From Lewinellaceae bacterium (GTDB lineage: Bacteria; Bacteroidota; Bacteroidia; Chitinophagales; Saprospiraceae), in the NCBI GenBank assembly GCA_020636255.1, contig JACJYE010000020.1:1-42278 (forward strand): DNA of 42,278 nt, given 5' to 3'. Shown piece after piece: positions 25,795 to 35,158 of this stretch (positions are counted from its first letter, which is position 1; each line of letters opens with the position of its first letter). The translations under genes and the position numbers were made by a program. The notes beneath the pieces are model-generated. The model saw only the letters and a list, made by a program, of their open reading frames with translations, was not told where the DNA came from and made no database searches.

Positions 25795-25812
25795 TGCTGC
25801 TGTTCCGTACTT

Positions 25813-27660
25813 ATGAAAAGAACCCTTTCATCTGCTCTTTTTTCACTGTTGGCTTACCTCGTTGTAGCGCAACCCTGTGTCATTTATGAAGAGACTTTTG
25901 ATGGCGGTATCCCGGCTTCCTGGGAGGCCGGCCCGGGTTTTCCCCAGGGTGCTGTCTGGCAGTGGTCGGCCACCGGCAGGGCCGACAGTGCGCTGCTCAA
26001 CGGCATTTCCACAGCTGCGCTGTTCTGGAATTTCCGCCCCTCCATCGCCTCTCCTACTGCAGGCAACGGCGCAGCTATGTACAATTCCGACGTCTACGAT
26101 TCGGGCGGTGTAAGCATTGGCGCCGGGCCCTTTGCCGGCACGCATTCCGGCACGCTGGCTTCGCCGGCTATCGACTGCTCGGGCTACGATACCGTTTACC
26201 TCCGCTTCAACCAATATGCCCGCGCCAACGCCAATGACGTTTCCACCCTCGTGGAAGTTTCAGGCGACGGCGGCCAGAGCTGGGCCGGTTACCCCATCAA
26301 CAAAGATATCGTGGAGAACGGAAGCTGCCCGCCCGACGACGTCGTGCTGATCGACATCAGCGAACAGGCTTCTTTTCAACCCGATGTCAGGGTGCGGTTC
26401 ACCTGGCATGGCCGGTATTATTTCTGGCTGATCGACGATGTGCAGCTCATCACACCACCCGAGCTCGAATTACAGCTGAGCCATATCAACTATGCACCTG
26501 CCAGCTTCGCCCAGCCGGCCTGGCAGGCTGCCGCCGATACCTTCCATTTCGCTGCCCGGGCCAGCAACTTAGGCTTCGAAACCGCCGACAGCCTGATGCT
26601 CAAAGTGAGCATCCTGCGGGTGATGGCCAGCAATACTACCCTCGCCTATAGCGACAGTACTATCGTATCAGGCTTTCCGGGGCTTGCCAAAGACTCCGCC
26701 ATCGCACTGCCCAATTATTACGTTCCGCAGTTGCCCGAAGGCGAATACCTGCTGCGCTACGAGCTGTCGGCCATCGGCCAGGCAGACTACAACCCCACCG
26801 ATAATATGCTGCAGTACCCGTTTCGGGTCAGCAACCGCAAATTTGCCAAAGAAGACGATATAGATTTTGGCGCCCGCCCACTGGGTACCGGTGACTACCG
26901 GGCCGCCAATTACTACCGGGTAAGCCCGCTCGCCGCCGATAATTTCATTATCGACAAGGCCATCTTCTCCGCTGCCGTCAACCCGGCGGAAGGCACATTG
27001 GCGGGCAAACATGTAAACATCTTGTTTTATAAGGTCAAAGATATCGTAAGCCCTGATTTCAGCAATTTCGATACCTTGTCGGACAACAGCCTTGAACTGA
27101 TAGGGTATGGAAGTTATACTTTTTCGCCTACGGACGTGAATTTCAGCCTCATCTCCGTAGCGCTCGAATCAACCCAGGGGGGCCCGGTGCCGCTCGAGCC
27201 AGGAGCGAGGTATTTCCTCAGCTGTGCCTACGAAGGCTCGTCCAATATCATTCTGCAGGCCTTCAATGACGATATTGAATACTTCCACATATCGTCGCTC
27301 ATCTACGCTCAGGGGCTATGGTTCCTCGGAGGCTTCGGGCCCGAAGTGGCAGCTGTGCTGCGCATGGAAACCATGATGGCGCCTACGCCTACCCATGAGG
27401 CCCTGCCCGATGAGGCGCTCAGGCTTTTCCCCAACCCCGCACAAGATGTGCTACAGCTGGACGTGAGCCTGGAACAGGGCGGGCCGGCCATGCTCATCAT
27501 CGCCGACGTTCAGGGCAGGGTACTTCACATCATGGAATACGAGCAACTGCAGGAAGCATCTCTCCGTTTCAGCCTTGCCGGTTATTCCGCCGGGGCTTAC
27601 CTGCTGCGCCTCAGTACGGCGCAGGGCCAGCGCACGCTGCCGTTTACGGTAGTAAGATAA
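25813..27660 (+). CDS. Secreted protein with T9SS type A sorting domain
   Basis: The 615-residue protein has a signal peptide (residues 1-19, ending VAQ). An N-terminal jelly-roll-like region follows (about 22-215) that resembles choice-of-anchor/MAM-type domains: YEETFDGGIPASWE, LASPAIDCSGYDTVYLRFNQY, LIDDVQL. The middle (about 220-530) is beta-rich and Ig-like with no enzyme motif seen. The C-terminus (about 535-615) is a type A T9SS sorting domain: LFPNPAQDVLQLDV, VQGRVLHIMEY, SAGAYLLRL. It should cross the outer membrane by the gliding-associated T9SS and be released or attached to surface lipopolysaccharide. The role may be adhesion; not determinable here. Confidence 0.88.
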   Translation: MKRTLSSALFSLLAYLVVAQPCVIYEETFDGGIPASWEAGPGFPQGAVWQWSATGRADSALLNGISTAALFWNFRPSIASPTAGNGAAMYNSDVYDSGGVSIGAGPFAGTHSGTLASPAIDCSGYDTVYLRFNQYARANANDVSTLVEVSGDGGQSWAGYPINKDIVENGSCPPDDVVLIDISEQASFQPDVRVRFTWHGRYYFWLIDDVQLITPPELELQLSHINYAPASFAQPAWQAAADTFHFAARASNLGFETADSLMLKVSILRVMASNTTLAYSDSTIVSGFPGLAKDSAIALPNYYVPQLPEGEYLLRYELSAIGQADYNPTDNMLQYPFRVSNRKFAKEDDIDFGARPLGTGDYRAANYYRVSPLAADNFIIDKAIFSAAVNPAEGTLAGKHVNILFYKVKDIVSPDFSNFDTLSDNSLELIGYGSYTFSPTDVNFSLISVALESTQGGPVPLEPGARYFLSCAYEGSSNIILQAFNDDIEYFHISSLIYAQGLWFLGGFGPEVAAVLRMETMMAPTPTHEALPDEALRLFPNPAQDVLQLDVSLEQGGPAMLIIADVQGRVLHIMEYEQLQEASLRFSLAGYSAGAYLLRLSTAQGQRTLPFTVVR

Positions 27661-27664
27661 AACG

Positions 27665-27706
27665 GCACAGCGCATGTCCGGCATTAGGGCCAAACACGCG
27701 CTGTGC
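27665..27706. terminator. Hairpin between convergent genes
   Basis: A perfect 9-bp stem (27665-27673 with 27698-27706) with a 24-nt loop follows the T9SS gene stop and precedes the convergent icd stop. A short TTCT follows on the plus strand. Weak terminator candidate, usable in both directions. Confidence 0.4.
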
Positions 27707-27740
27707 TTCTGAGTACTACATGCCGGAATCGGCGTGCAGC

Positions 27741-29006
27741 TTACATATTACTGATGATCTCCGTGCCGAATTCGGAACACTTCAGCAGGGTTGCGCCTTC
27801 CATCAGGCGGTGGAAGTCGTAGGTCACGTGCTTCCTGGAAATCGCGCCTTCCACCCCTTTCAGGATGAGTTCGGCCGCTTCCTTCCAACCCATGTAGCGG
27901 AACATCATCTCACCCGATAGGATGACCGAGCTGGGATTTACCTTATCCAGGCCGGCATATTTGGGTGCGGTGCCGTGGGTGGCCTCAAAAATGGCGCGGC
28001 CCGAAGTATAGTTGATGTTGGCCCCCGGAGCGATGCCGATACCGCCTACCTGGGCAGCCAGAGCATCGGAGATATAGTCGCCGTTGAGGTTGAGGGTTGC
28101 GATTACGGAATATTCAGCCGGGCGGGTCAGGATCTGCTGCAGGAAGGCGTCGGCAATGGCATCCTTGATCAGGACAGCGCCATTGGCCAGTGCTTTTTTC
28201 TGTGCTTCATTGGCAGCTTCATGGCCCTCGCTGGCGGCGATGCGGTCGTACTGAGCCCAGGTGAAGACCTTATCACCGTATACGCGCTCGGCCACCTGAT
28301 AGCCCCACTCCTTGAACTTACCTTCCGTAAATTTCATAATGTTGCCCTTGTGCACGATAGTCACGGAGGGAAGCTTGTTGTCGATGGCATAATCGATGGC
28401 CGAACGGACGAGGCGTTCCGTGCCTTCTACCGACACCGGCTTGATGCCGAGGGAAACAGTGTCCGGGAAGCGGATCTGGGTGACGCCCAGCTCGCCGATG
28501 AGGAATTGCTTGAGCTTTTCCAGCTCCGGCGTGCCGTTGAGGTATTCAATACCTGCGTAGATATCTTCCGTATTTTCCCGGAAGATCACCATATCGATCT
28601 GGCCCGGGTCTTTCACCGGCGAAGGAACGCCGGTAAACCAACGTACCGGCCGCACGCAGGCGAAGAGGTCCAGCTTCTGGCGCAGGGCCACGTTCAGAGA
28701 GCGGATGCCCCCGCCGACAGGGGTCGTAAGCGGGCCTTTGATGGCGATGAGGTATTCTTCGATGGCGTGCAGGGTGTCTTCCGGGAGCCATTCGCCAGTC
28801 TGGTCGAATGCCTTTTGGCCTGCCAGCACTTCTTTCCAGTGCACTTTACGCGTTCCGCCGTAGGCCTTTTCTACAGCGGCGTCAAAAACGCGAACCGAGG
28901 CAGCCCAGATATCGGGGCCGATGCCGTCCCCCTCGATAAATGGGATCACGGGGTCATTGGGCACGTTCAACCGGCCGTTGTCAATGGTTACTTTGCTTCC
29001 ACTCAT
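27741..29006 (-). CDS. icd: NADP-dependent isocitrate dehydrogenase
   Basis: The 421-residue TCA-cycle enzyme converts isocitrate to 2-oxoglutarate. Family landmarks are VIPFIEGDGIGPDIW at the N-terminus, TTPVGGGIRSLNVALRQKLDLFACVRP (substrate Ser and Arg residues), FRENTEDIYAGIEY, VHKGNIMKFTEG, and ATHGTAPKYAGLDKVNPSSVILSGEMM. The spacing around HGTAPKYAG and the length match the homodimeric E. coli-type NADP enzyme; cofactor is inferred from this similarity. ATG 29006. Its own promoter lies at 29112-29144, giving a leader of about 100 nt. It is divergent from ruvB. Confidence 0.95.
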   Translation of the reverse strand: MSGSKVTIDNGRLNVPNDPVIPFIEGDGIGPDIWAASVRVFDAAVEKAYGGTRKVHWKEVLAGQKAFDQTGEWLPEDTLHAIEEYLIAIKGPLTTPVGGGIRSLNVALRQKLDLFACVRPVRWFTGVPSPVKDPGQIDMVIFRENTEDIYAGIEYLNGTPELEKLKQFLIGELGVTQIRFPDTVSLGIKPVSVEGTERLVRSAIDYAIDNKLPSVTIVHKGNIMKFTEGKFKEWGYQVAERVYGDKVFTWAQYDRIAASEGHEAANEAQKKALANGAVLIKDAIADAFLQQILTRPAEYSVIATLNLNGDYISDALAAQVGGIGIAPGANINYTSGRAIFEATHGTAPKYAGLDKVNPSSVILSGEMMFRYMGWKEAAELILKGVEGAISRKHVTYDFHRLMEGATLLKCSEFGTEIISNM

Positions 29007-29111
29007 TGTATTATCCTTGTTTTGTTATTTTAGGATCAAGATTTCCGGCTTGATGGCTGTTGCTGAACGCTTTCTCACAGAGATGTTCCCTCCCCTTTTT
29101 CAAAAGCAGCA

Positions 29112-29144
29112 CAAAGGTAAAAATTTCTGGCTGTTGGCGGCAAA
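29112..29144 (-). promoter_or_regulatory. Promoter of icd (TTTG-N21-TACCTTTG)
   Basis: Minus strand: TTTG at 29144-29141, a 21-bp spacer, exact TACCTTTG at 29119-29112. Both elements match the Bacteroidota consensus; the leader to the ATG at 29006 would be about 100 nt. Confidence 0.65.
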
Positions 29145-29235
29145 AAATGAAAATCAAAAAGGCCTGGGCTGGCGGAAGGGTTAACATTTAGCAGCGCTCA
29201 AAAAATAAGTTCTCCGGTTACTAAGGAAATCCTGT

Positions 29236-29243
29236 TAACTTTG
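29236..29243 (+). promoter_or_regulatory. -7 promoter box (TAACTTTG) for ruvB
   Basis: An exact TAnnTTTG match 22 bp upstream of the ruvB ATG. No convincing -33 TTG was found at the expected spacing. Confidence 0.5.
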
Positions 29244-29265
29244 ATGAACAGAGCAAGACAAAATT

Positions 29266-30300
29266 ATGCAGAACCCGAACCTGGACCCGAACAGGAATAA
29301 AATGGATATGGAAGACCAGCAGGTGGAGCAGTCGCTGCGGCCCAAAGCGCTGGAAGACTTCAGCGGCCAGGCCAAGATCGTAGAGAACCTTAAGGTTTTT
29401 ATCCAGGCCGCCAAACTGCGGGGCGATGCCCTGGACCACGTCTTGCTGCACGGCCCTCCGGGCCTGGGTAAAACGACGCTTTCCCATATCATCGCTTTCG
29501 AACTGGGCGCGGGCCTGAAGATGTCTTCGGGCCCGGTGCTGGAAAAACCGGGCGACCTGGCCGGGTTGCTTACCAACCTGGAGGAAGGCGACGTGTTGTT
29601 CATCGACGAGATCCACCGCCTTAATACGGTCGTGGAAGAATACCTCTACTCCGCTATGGAAGACTTCCGCATCGACATCATGATCGACAGCGGCCCCAAT
29701 GCCCGGAGCATACAGATCAACCTCAACCCCTTCACACTGGTGGGCGCCACCACCCGCATGGGCCTGCTTACCGCCCCGATGCGGGCGCGCTTCGGCATCA
29801 CCTGCCATCTCGACTATTACGACGCGGCGACGCTCAAAGGCATCATCCACCGCTCGGCAGGCATTCTGAAAGTGCCTATCACCGATGAAGGCGCCGCTGA
29901 GATCTCGCGCCGCAGCCGGGGTACGCCGCGCATCGCCAATGCTTTGCTGCGGCGCATCCGCGATTTCGCGCAGATCAAAGGCAACGGCACCATCGGCCTG
30001 GAAATAGCGCATTTTGGGCTGGCCGCGCTAAACGTCGACGAAGGCGGCCTGGATGAGATGGACAACAAGATCCTTTCCACCATTATCCATAAATTCAAAG
30101 GCGGGCCGGTGGGCATCACCACGATCGCTACGGCCGTAGGTGAAGAGGCAGGCACGATCGAAGAAGTGCATGAGCCCTTCCTGATCATGGAAGGTTATAT
30201 TCAGCGCACCCCGCGGGGGCGGGAGGCCACCGAAAGGGCATACAAACACCTTGGCGTGGTGCCGCCGGGAAGGGCAGGAACACTCTTTGAAGACGTCTGA
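29266..30300 (+). CDS. ruvB: Holliday junction branch migration helicase RuvB
   Basis: The 344-residue AAA+ motor drives branch migration with RuvA. It shows the family N-terminus LRPKALEDFSGQAKIVENLKVFI, Walker A GPPGLGKTT, Walker B VLFIDEIHRL, sensor 1 GATTRMGLLTAPMRARFG with the arginine finger, and the C-terminal winged helix ending IMEGYIQRTPRGREAT. Full length. ruvA and ruvC are not adjacent, as is common in this phylum. The ATG at 29266 leaves a short N-terminal Asn/Asp/Gln-rich extension; the internal Met codons at residues 13 and 15 are possible alternatives. Confidence 0.97.
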   Translation: MQNPNLDPNRNKMDMEDQQVEQSLRPKALEDFSGQAKIVENLKVFIQAAKLRGDALDHVLLHGPPGLGKTTLSHIIAFELGAGLKMSSGPVLEKPGDLAGLLTNLEEGDVLFIDEIHRLNTVVEEYLYSAMEDFRIDIMIDSGPNARSIQINLNPFTLVGATTRMGLLTAPMRARFGITCHLDYYDAATLKGIIHRSAGILKVPITDEGAAEISRRSRGTPRIANALLRRIRDFAQIKGNGTIGLEIAHFGLAALNVDEGGLDEMDNKILSTIIHKFKGGPVGITTIATAVGEEAGTIEEVHEPFLIMEGYIQRTPRGREATERAYKHLGVVPPGRAGTLFEDV

Positions 30301-30310
30301 GAGCTTGTGA

Positions 30311-30331
30311 CGCTTTTCGCAATCAAAAGCG
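30311..30331. terminator. Small hairpin after ruvB
   Basis: A 7-bp perfect stem (30311-30317 with 30325-30331) with a 7-nt loop, 10 bp after the ruvB stop. It lacks a T-run, so its role as terminator is uncertain. Confidence 0.25.
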
Positions 30332-30427
30332 GCCTCCAACCAGGCGCTGAAGCCGGCAGTGATATTCGTCATAGAAAGCCTGGCCTGCAATCCTTATATT
30401 GAATAAGCCAAAGCAACAACACCTGCC

Positions 30428-31255
30428 ATGAAAAACTTGCTCGTCCCTACCGATTTCTCTGAAGCATCCCGCAATGCATTCCTCTATGCCGTCAAACTAG
30501 CCGAATTGCTTCGGCCGGAAGCTATAGAAGTGGTACATGTTTATCTGCCGGAAACCAGCGGCGAGGCCGATTTCATCCCGCCTGTCGTCGAGCTGATGGA
30601 AAGCCGCCAGGAGATGCTCAGGCAGTTCGTCAGCGAGTTGGCCGAAGAGAGCGCCCCCCTACCCTGCCCGGTAAAACACGAGGTACTGGTGGGTTTTCCC
30701 GCCGATGAACTCACCCAGGTTTCTGCACATTACAGCTTTATCGTGATGGGCGCCAAAGAAGAGCGCGGCATTCTGGAAAAAGTACTCGGCAGCGTTTCCT
30801 CGAGTGTTTCCCAGCGCGCGCACTGCCCCGTTTTCCTGATCCCGCGTGGAGCGGCCTACAAGCCCTACCGCAACATTATCTACGCCAGCAACTTCGACTC
30901 CGCAAATAAGGCCGTGCTGGAGAAGCTCGTCCGTTTTAACCAAAACTTCAATGCTCACCTGCACTTCGTGCACATCAGGCAGGAACAGGACAGCCCGCTG
31001 GATGGAGCGCTGGAATCCATCTTCGGGGAGCTGTTTGAGGATGGAGAACCGGGCTTCGCATTCGACGTCGTCGAACTGGATGCCGATAGCGTTGCTGACG
31101 GGTTGAACAACTATGCGGAAAAGATCGGCTCCGGCCTGATCGTCATGGCCACCCGCCACAGGAGCTTCTGGCAGAGCATCCTGCACCGCAGCGAGACCAA
31201 ACGAATGGCGTTTGCCGCCAACACCCCGCTGATGGTATTACACCTGAAGGGTTGA
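30428..31255 (+). CDS. Universal stress protein with two USP domains
   Basis: The 275-residue protein consists of two fused UspA-like domains (about 1-142 and 146-275). The first starts KNLLVPTDFSEASRNAFLYAVKLAE and contains VMGAKEERGILEKVLGSVSSSVSQRAHCPVFLIPR, close to the ATP-binding G-2x-G-9x-G-(S/T) pattern. The second (YRNIIYASNFDSANKAVLEKL and VMATRHRSFWQSILHRSETKRMAFAANTPLMVLHL) has lost the glycines and probably does not bind nucleotide in the usual way. Tandem USPs of this kind are common in Bacteroidota and respond to energy or oxygen stress; the function here is inferred from family only. Confidence 0.92.
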   Translation: MKNLLVPTDFSEASRNAFLYAVKLAELLRPEAIEVVHVYLPETSGEADFIPPVVELMESRQEMLRQFVSELAEESAPLPCPVKHEVLVGFPADELTQVSAHYSFIVMGAKEERGILEKVLGSVSSSVSQRAHCPVFLIPRGAAYKPYRNIIYASNFDSANKAVLEKLVRFNQNFNAHLHFVHIRQEQDSPLDGALESIFGELFEDGEPGFAFDVVELDADSVADGLNNYAEKIGSGLIVMATRHRSFWQSILHRSETKRMAFAANTPLMVLHLKG

Positions 31256-31271
31256 CCTGGTACTTTTCACA

Positions 31272-32963
31272 TCATTGCCCTACCGACACATCCACCAGTT
31301 TGCTGTTGAGCAAAGGCGGCAGGCTACCCCATTGAATGCCAATGCCGAACTGGTATGGGCCGGCCAGGGAATCGGGCACGGTAAAGCTGGCCAGCACTTC
31401 TATGGAATCGCCGGCAGGTAAGAGGGCGCCTTCCGGCATCAGCCGCGCCGGAGGGGTAGAACGGGCCACGGCATCCCGGTAGAATACCGTGCCAAGCTGA
31501 AGCGGCAGCGTGCCTTTGCCGAAGTGGATATCATAGGGATACGGGTTGGACAATACGATGCGGGCCGACACCTGCTGCCCCGGGCGCCAGGTATCCGGCA
31601 GCGGCTCCCGAAATCTCATACCGGCCTTCTGAGCGGCCTGAAACCCTTCCGCGGCCTGCACCTTGAAGGTTTTACGCGTGAGCTCCAGCTCGCGGCACTC
31701 AGCGCAACGCCAGCTCTGTTTTCCGCCGATCAGCACCGTTCTGTCGTGCAGGGCCGTCTCCCAATCCCAGATGTCGAACTGGTTGCGCCGGTAGTCGACA
31801 TCGGTAAAGGTATAGGCCGGCACGCCGGCATAAAAAGCGTATTTGGAAGCATCGCGGTAGGAGTTCTGAAACAATACGGGCCGCCCCCCGGCTGCTTCCT
31901 TCAGCTGATATACCCATTGGCGGCGGTTGAACTCCGATCGGGTGCCCGCCCAGTTGAAAGCCAGCTCTGTGCGGGCCAGCAGGAGCAAAACAACGGTGAT
32001 GGCAGAAAGCAGGCGCACCCACCGCCCGAAGCGCTCCGATAACTGGCTCTGCCGGTATAATAACAATACGATGGGAATGCTCAGGATGGCGGTCCACTGC
32101 GGTTCGACATGGCCTTTGAAGGAAGCGTAAAAGAAAAAGGCCCAGAAGCCGTAGATCACGAAAAGGAAAGCCCGCCCCTGTTCTCCTTTCACCGGCCGTT
32201 CCCACAGCGCCCTGATGAGCAGCGGGAACAGCAGCGGGCTGAAAATAACGGCCTGGTTGAGCAGGTAGGTGAGGGTAAATTTCAGCTCATAGGCGTCATC
32301 CCGGCCCTTGAGGTGGTAGAGAAAAGATGGGAAGCCATGGGTATATTGCCAGTACAGATGCGGGAAGAACAGCAGAAAACCGAAGGCCGAGGCCAGATAA
32401 AAATCCGGGCGGCGCAGCAGCTTTAGGTTGGACAACAGGATGAAGAAAATGAGCAGCACCCCATGGTACTTGCTGTACAACAAGCCCGCCATGCCCGCTC
32501 CCAGGGCCAGCGTATACAGCCAGCTTCCCCTGTGTTTCAGGAACAATTGACAGAGGTAGAAAAAAAGCGCCGAGAAAAACAGCAGCGGGCCGTCGGGAGT
32601 GGCGACGAAACCGTAAGCCTCCAGCATGGGCATAGCGGCCAGCAGGCCTATAAGCGTGAGCGCCTCTTTCCTTTCCGTTGGCTGGCCGGCGAGCAGCCAG
32701 ATAAAATAGAAGGATGCGGCCTGGAGCAGGGTAAAACCAAGCCGCACCCCCAGCTCGCCAGAGGCCAGCAGCGTACCCAGACGGATCACCAGGGCCACCA
32801 CCGGCGGGTGGTCGAAATAGCCCCAGTCCAGTTTGTGGGCGTACATCCAGTAATAAGCCTCATCGGGGTCCAGCTCCGTAAGCCCCGCCTGAAAGAGGTT
32901 GACAAGCAGCCACAGCAGGCAGAGCGCCCAGAACACGAAAGCCCCGGAATCCCACCGGCGCAT
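31272..32963 (-). CDS. GT39/ArnT-like polyprenyl-phosphate glycosyltransferase
   Basis: The 563-residue integral membrane protein has about a dozen hydrophobic segments in residues 8-330. The PMT_2/ArnT catalytic loop motif is LTELDPDEAYYWMYAHKL (Asp34-Glu35), followed by GYFDHPPVVAL (Asp51-His52-Pro). The C-terminal 230 residues form a periplasmic domain with WRCAECRELEL and Ig-like strands. It should transfer a sugar from a polyprenyl-phosphate carrier to a lipid, glycan or protein on the periplasmic side; donor and acceptor are unknown. ATG 32963 lies 8 bp after the META lipoprotein stop, so the two are probably one transcript. Confidence 0.88.
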   Translation of the reverse strand: MRRWDSGAFVFWALCLLWLLVNLFQAGLTELDPDEAYYWMYAHKLDWGYFDHPPVVALVIRLGTLLASGELGVRLGFTLLQAASFYFIWLLAGQPTERKEALTLIGLLAAMPMLEAYGFVATPDGPLLFFSALFFYLCQLFLKHRGSWLYTLALGAGMAGLLYSKYHGVLLIFFILLSNLKLLRRPDFYLASAFGFLLFFPHLYWQYTHGFPSFLYHLKGRDDAYELKFTLTYLLNQAVIFSPLLFPLLIRALWERPVKGEQGRAFLFVIYGFWAFFFYASFKGHVEPQWTAILSIPIVLLLYRQSQLSERFGRWVRLLSAITVVLLLLARTELAFNWAGTRSEFNRRQWVYQLKEAAGGRPVLFQNSYRDASKYAFYAGVPAYTFTDVDYRRNQFDIWDWETALHDRTVLIGGKQSWRCAECRELELTRKTFKVQAAEGFQAAQKAGMRFREPLPDTWRPGQQVSARIVLSNPYPYDIHFGKGTLPLQLGTVFYRDAVARSTPPARLMPEGALLPAGDSIEVLASFTVPDSLAGPYQFGIGIQWGSLPPLLNSKLVDVSVGQ

Positions 32964-32971
32964 GCGCTAGA

Positions 32972-33469
32972 TCATTTGTTGTCGTTGCGGAATGTCAGCA
33001 TACCCTTGGGGCCCTTGATCTTCAGGAAGATCATATTGGCCTCGTAGGAGGTAGCTGTTTCCAGGAGTTCGATAAAGCGGGTTTCCTGGGTCATCCGGCT
33101 GTTGCAGAGCATCTTGGTCTTTGCTATGCCGGAAAAGGACAGCTCACCGTTCCCTTTGAGCTCCACCGTCCCGTTGAAATCGTTGCAGCCGGCATTACCG
33201 GTAGCCTTGCCGTTCATGAGCTGAAGCGTCAACACGCTTTTGTCGAAAGGAGGATTGGTGTTGCCATCATACTCGTACTCCGAGAGTTTCCAGATCTTGC
33301 CTTCGACATCCGGGAAATTGAAATTGGAAACCTGCCCGGATTCGGGAGCCTGAACCTGAGAGGCCACCGCAAGGCTATCGGCCTGGGCCTGGGCAGCAGC
33401 GTCCTGCCCTTCATTTTTACAGGAGAACAGGCCAAGGGCCAGTACGAACAAGAACATACAGTATTTCAT
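32972..33469 (-). CDS. META-domain lipoprotein (HslJ-like)
   Basis: The 165-residue protein has a lipoprotein signal with lipobox LFSC (Cys17) and a Gln/Ala-rich linker. A META domain follows (about 55-162): GKIWKLSEYEYDGN, GNAGCNDFNGTVEL, IAKTKMLCNSRMTQETRFIELLETATSYE and MLTFRND. META/HslJ proteins are small envelope proteins linked to heat-shock or motility phenotypes; no enzyme activity is known. The gene is placed between the DUF3298 lipoprotein (39-bp gap) and the glycosyltransferase (8-bp gap), suggesting an envelope-related operon. Confidence 0.88.
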   Translation of the reverse strand: MKYCMFLFVLALGLFSCKNEGQDAAAQAQADSLAVASQVQAPESGQVSNFNFPDVEGKIWKLSEYEYDGNTNPPFDKSVLTLQLMNGKATGNAGCNDFNGTVELKGNGELSFSGIAKTKMLCNSRMTQETRFIELLETATSYEANMIFLKIKGPKGMLTFRNDNK

Positions 33470-33508
33470 CGGATTATATTTAATGTTGTGCTGAAATCAA
33501 ATTAGTTG

Positions 33509-34330
33509 TTACTGCTCCGGCTTCGGGGCCAGCATGCCCGGCAGCTTTGCCCTGGGGATGGTGAACTCGGTAATACCCATAGCATAGGCAGCCACCTCGT
33601 AGGGGTTGTAGAAAAAATACAGCCCGTCGGCCGTCAGTGCCCAGTTCTCGGGCAACTGGAAGGGTTCTCCCCAGAAAAAGCCCGCCTCGGAAAGGCTCTC
33701 ACCAGGGGTGAGTTCCCGGGCTTGCCGGAAGGCCTCTTCGGCAATTAGTTTGACCTGGTTGGTGTCCGGTACGATTTCCGCAAGCGTCAGCTGTCGCCCG
33801 GTTGAAGGGTCAAAGGTAAAGAGGAAGGAAAAGTAATTGGGGTGGGCGCCACCGGCATAGGAATAGGTTGTCAGCTCTACGGAAACGGCCTCATCGGACT
33901 GGTAAAGCACCTGGCCTTCCAGCTCCGCCGACCAGGGCGTGGCGAAGCCAGCCTCTTCCGTAGTCACCGCTTCGTATTCCTGCAGAAAGTCGTCAGCGGT
34001 TTCCTCGAGGCTCTCCGGCAGATCATCGGGTGATGCCGCGAATACCCCCAGCGAAAGCCGTACATAAGCATCGATGGTGTCGTTGATACGCCTGACAGCT
34101 TCCCCGGGGCCATCAGTAGCCAGCGGATAACGAGCCGAAACCGTTGCGCAACGAACGGTATCCGTAGCGCAGGAAGGAGACTGCTTCAGGAATTCCCGGC
34201 CCTGCATAACCAGGGCCTTCACTGGCGTTGAAAGTTCCTCCGTGTTATCCTTACCCGCATTTCGCTTGCAGCCGGCGTAAACGAATAAGCCCAGCAATAA
34301 GGCAATGAACCAAAGCCGTTGTCCCATCAT
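33509..34330 (-). CDS. DUF3298/DUF4163 (RsiV-like) lipoprotein
   Basis: The 273-residue protein has a lipoprotein signal with lipobox YAGC (Cys21). A DUF4163-like region (about 60-170, VSARYPLATDGPGEAVRRINDTID and SVELTTYSYAGGAHPNYFSFLFTFD) and a C-terminal DUF3298 domain (about 175-265, LTADGLYFFYNPYEVAAYAMG) follow. This pair of domains also forms the extracellular part of the anti-sigma factor RsiV, where it binds lysozyme. Here it is a free lipoprotein without an anti-sigma domain, so lysozyme or glycan binding is only a possibility. First gene of the probable three-gene minus-strand unit. Confidence 0.88.
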   Translation of the reverse strand: MMGQRLWFIALLLGLFVYAGCKRNAGKDNTEELSTPVKALVMQGREFLKQSPSCATDTVRCATVSARYPLATDGPGEAVRRINDTIDAYVRLSLGVFAASPDDLPESLEETADDFLQEYEAVTTEEAGFATPWSAELEGQVLYQSDEAVSVELTTYSYAGGAHPNYFSFLFTFDPSTGRQLTLAEIVPDTNQVKLIAEEAFRQARELTPGESLSEAGFFWGEPFQLPENWALTADGLYFFYNPYEVAAYAMGITEFTIPRAKLPGMLAPKPEQ

Positions 34331-34427
34331 TTTGAGTTTACGTTAAACAGCGGGCGAAATTACGAAAAAAGGAAATGCCGTGATAAAGTTTCTCCGCCCG
34401 TGCGGGCCGAAACGGCAGGAAATGAAG

Positions 34428-35102
34428 TTACAACAGCTGCCTCAATGTGCGAACGCCGCGCTTTTCCAGCCGGGCCAACAGCTTTAACAGCAGGATCGCG
34501 GTAATGAAGGCATCGCCAGCCGATGTGTGGCGGTCGCTCATGGGGATGTGGTACTGCTGGCAGAGGTTGTCCAGCCCAAAAGTGCCTTGTTTGTATACCT
34601 GCCCCGCACCGGCCAGGCGGCGCGCCAAAACGGCCGTATCCAACTGCCGGTTGAGCAGCTTGCCTCCCGTCAGCCGCTGCAGCACGCGGTTGGCCATGGC
34701 CACGTCAAAGCTGAGGTGATGCCCCACCAGGATGGCATTGCGGCAAAAACCCACGAAGCGCCGGGCCGCTTCTTCTTCGCTGAGCTGCTCCTCCTGGCTT
34801 CCGGGCAGGATGCCGTGCACTTCTATGGATTCCCCATCCGGCTTATAATCCTGCCGGATATAACATTCCAGGCTGTCCTCCAGAGCGATCTGCCAGCCCT
34901 GCACGCTCACGGCCCCGATAGAGAGCATCCGGCTTTTTTTCAGGTCGAGCCCCGTCGTTTCGGTATCAAAAACCACGAAACGCAGCTCGCTGATGGGGGT
35001 GTTTTTGCGGTAGCTGTCTTTAAAACTATCGAGATATGCCTTCCAGAAATCCGGCGCATCCGGCCTGGCCTTGTATTTCCTTGATAGGAAGTTGAAGATC
35101 AT
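34428..35102 (-). CDS. DEDDh 3'-5' exonuclease (DnaQ/epsilon-like)
   Basis: The 224-residue protein contains an exonuclease fold with all DEDDh acids: Asp46 and Glu48 in VVFDTETTG, Asp133 in HHLSFDVAMAN, and His192/Asp197 in RHTSAGDAF. It resembles the proofreading epsilon subunit or a stand-alone PolC-type exonuclease. The N-terminal 40 residues are basic with an unusual FNFLSRKYKARPDAPDFWKAYL segment. The frame is open to 35162, but ATG 35102 is chosen because the extra residues overlap the stop of the upstream gene and look random. No CBS/nucleotidyltransferase partner is adjacent. Confidence 0.9.
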   Translation of the reverse strand: MIFNFLSRKYKARPDAPDFWKAYLDSFKDSYRKNTPISELRFVVFDTETTGLDLKKSRMLSIGAVSVQGWQIALEDSLECYIRQDYKPDGESIEVHGILPGSQEEQLSEEEAARRFVGFCRNAILVGHHLSFDVAMANRVLQRLTGGKLLNRQLDTAVLARRLAGAGQVYKQGTFGLDNLCQQYHIPMSDRHTSAGDAFITAILLLKLLARLEKRGVRTLRQLL

Positions 35103-35158
35103 GGCGCCTTGTTTTGTGCTCTTAAGAGCTTGTTTGGATGCCCCAACACCACGGCGGA

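Noticed and set aside
27975..29033. Long plus-strand open frame opposite icd
   Set aside because: Antisense shadow of a clear isocitrate dehydrogenase; no protein family features.
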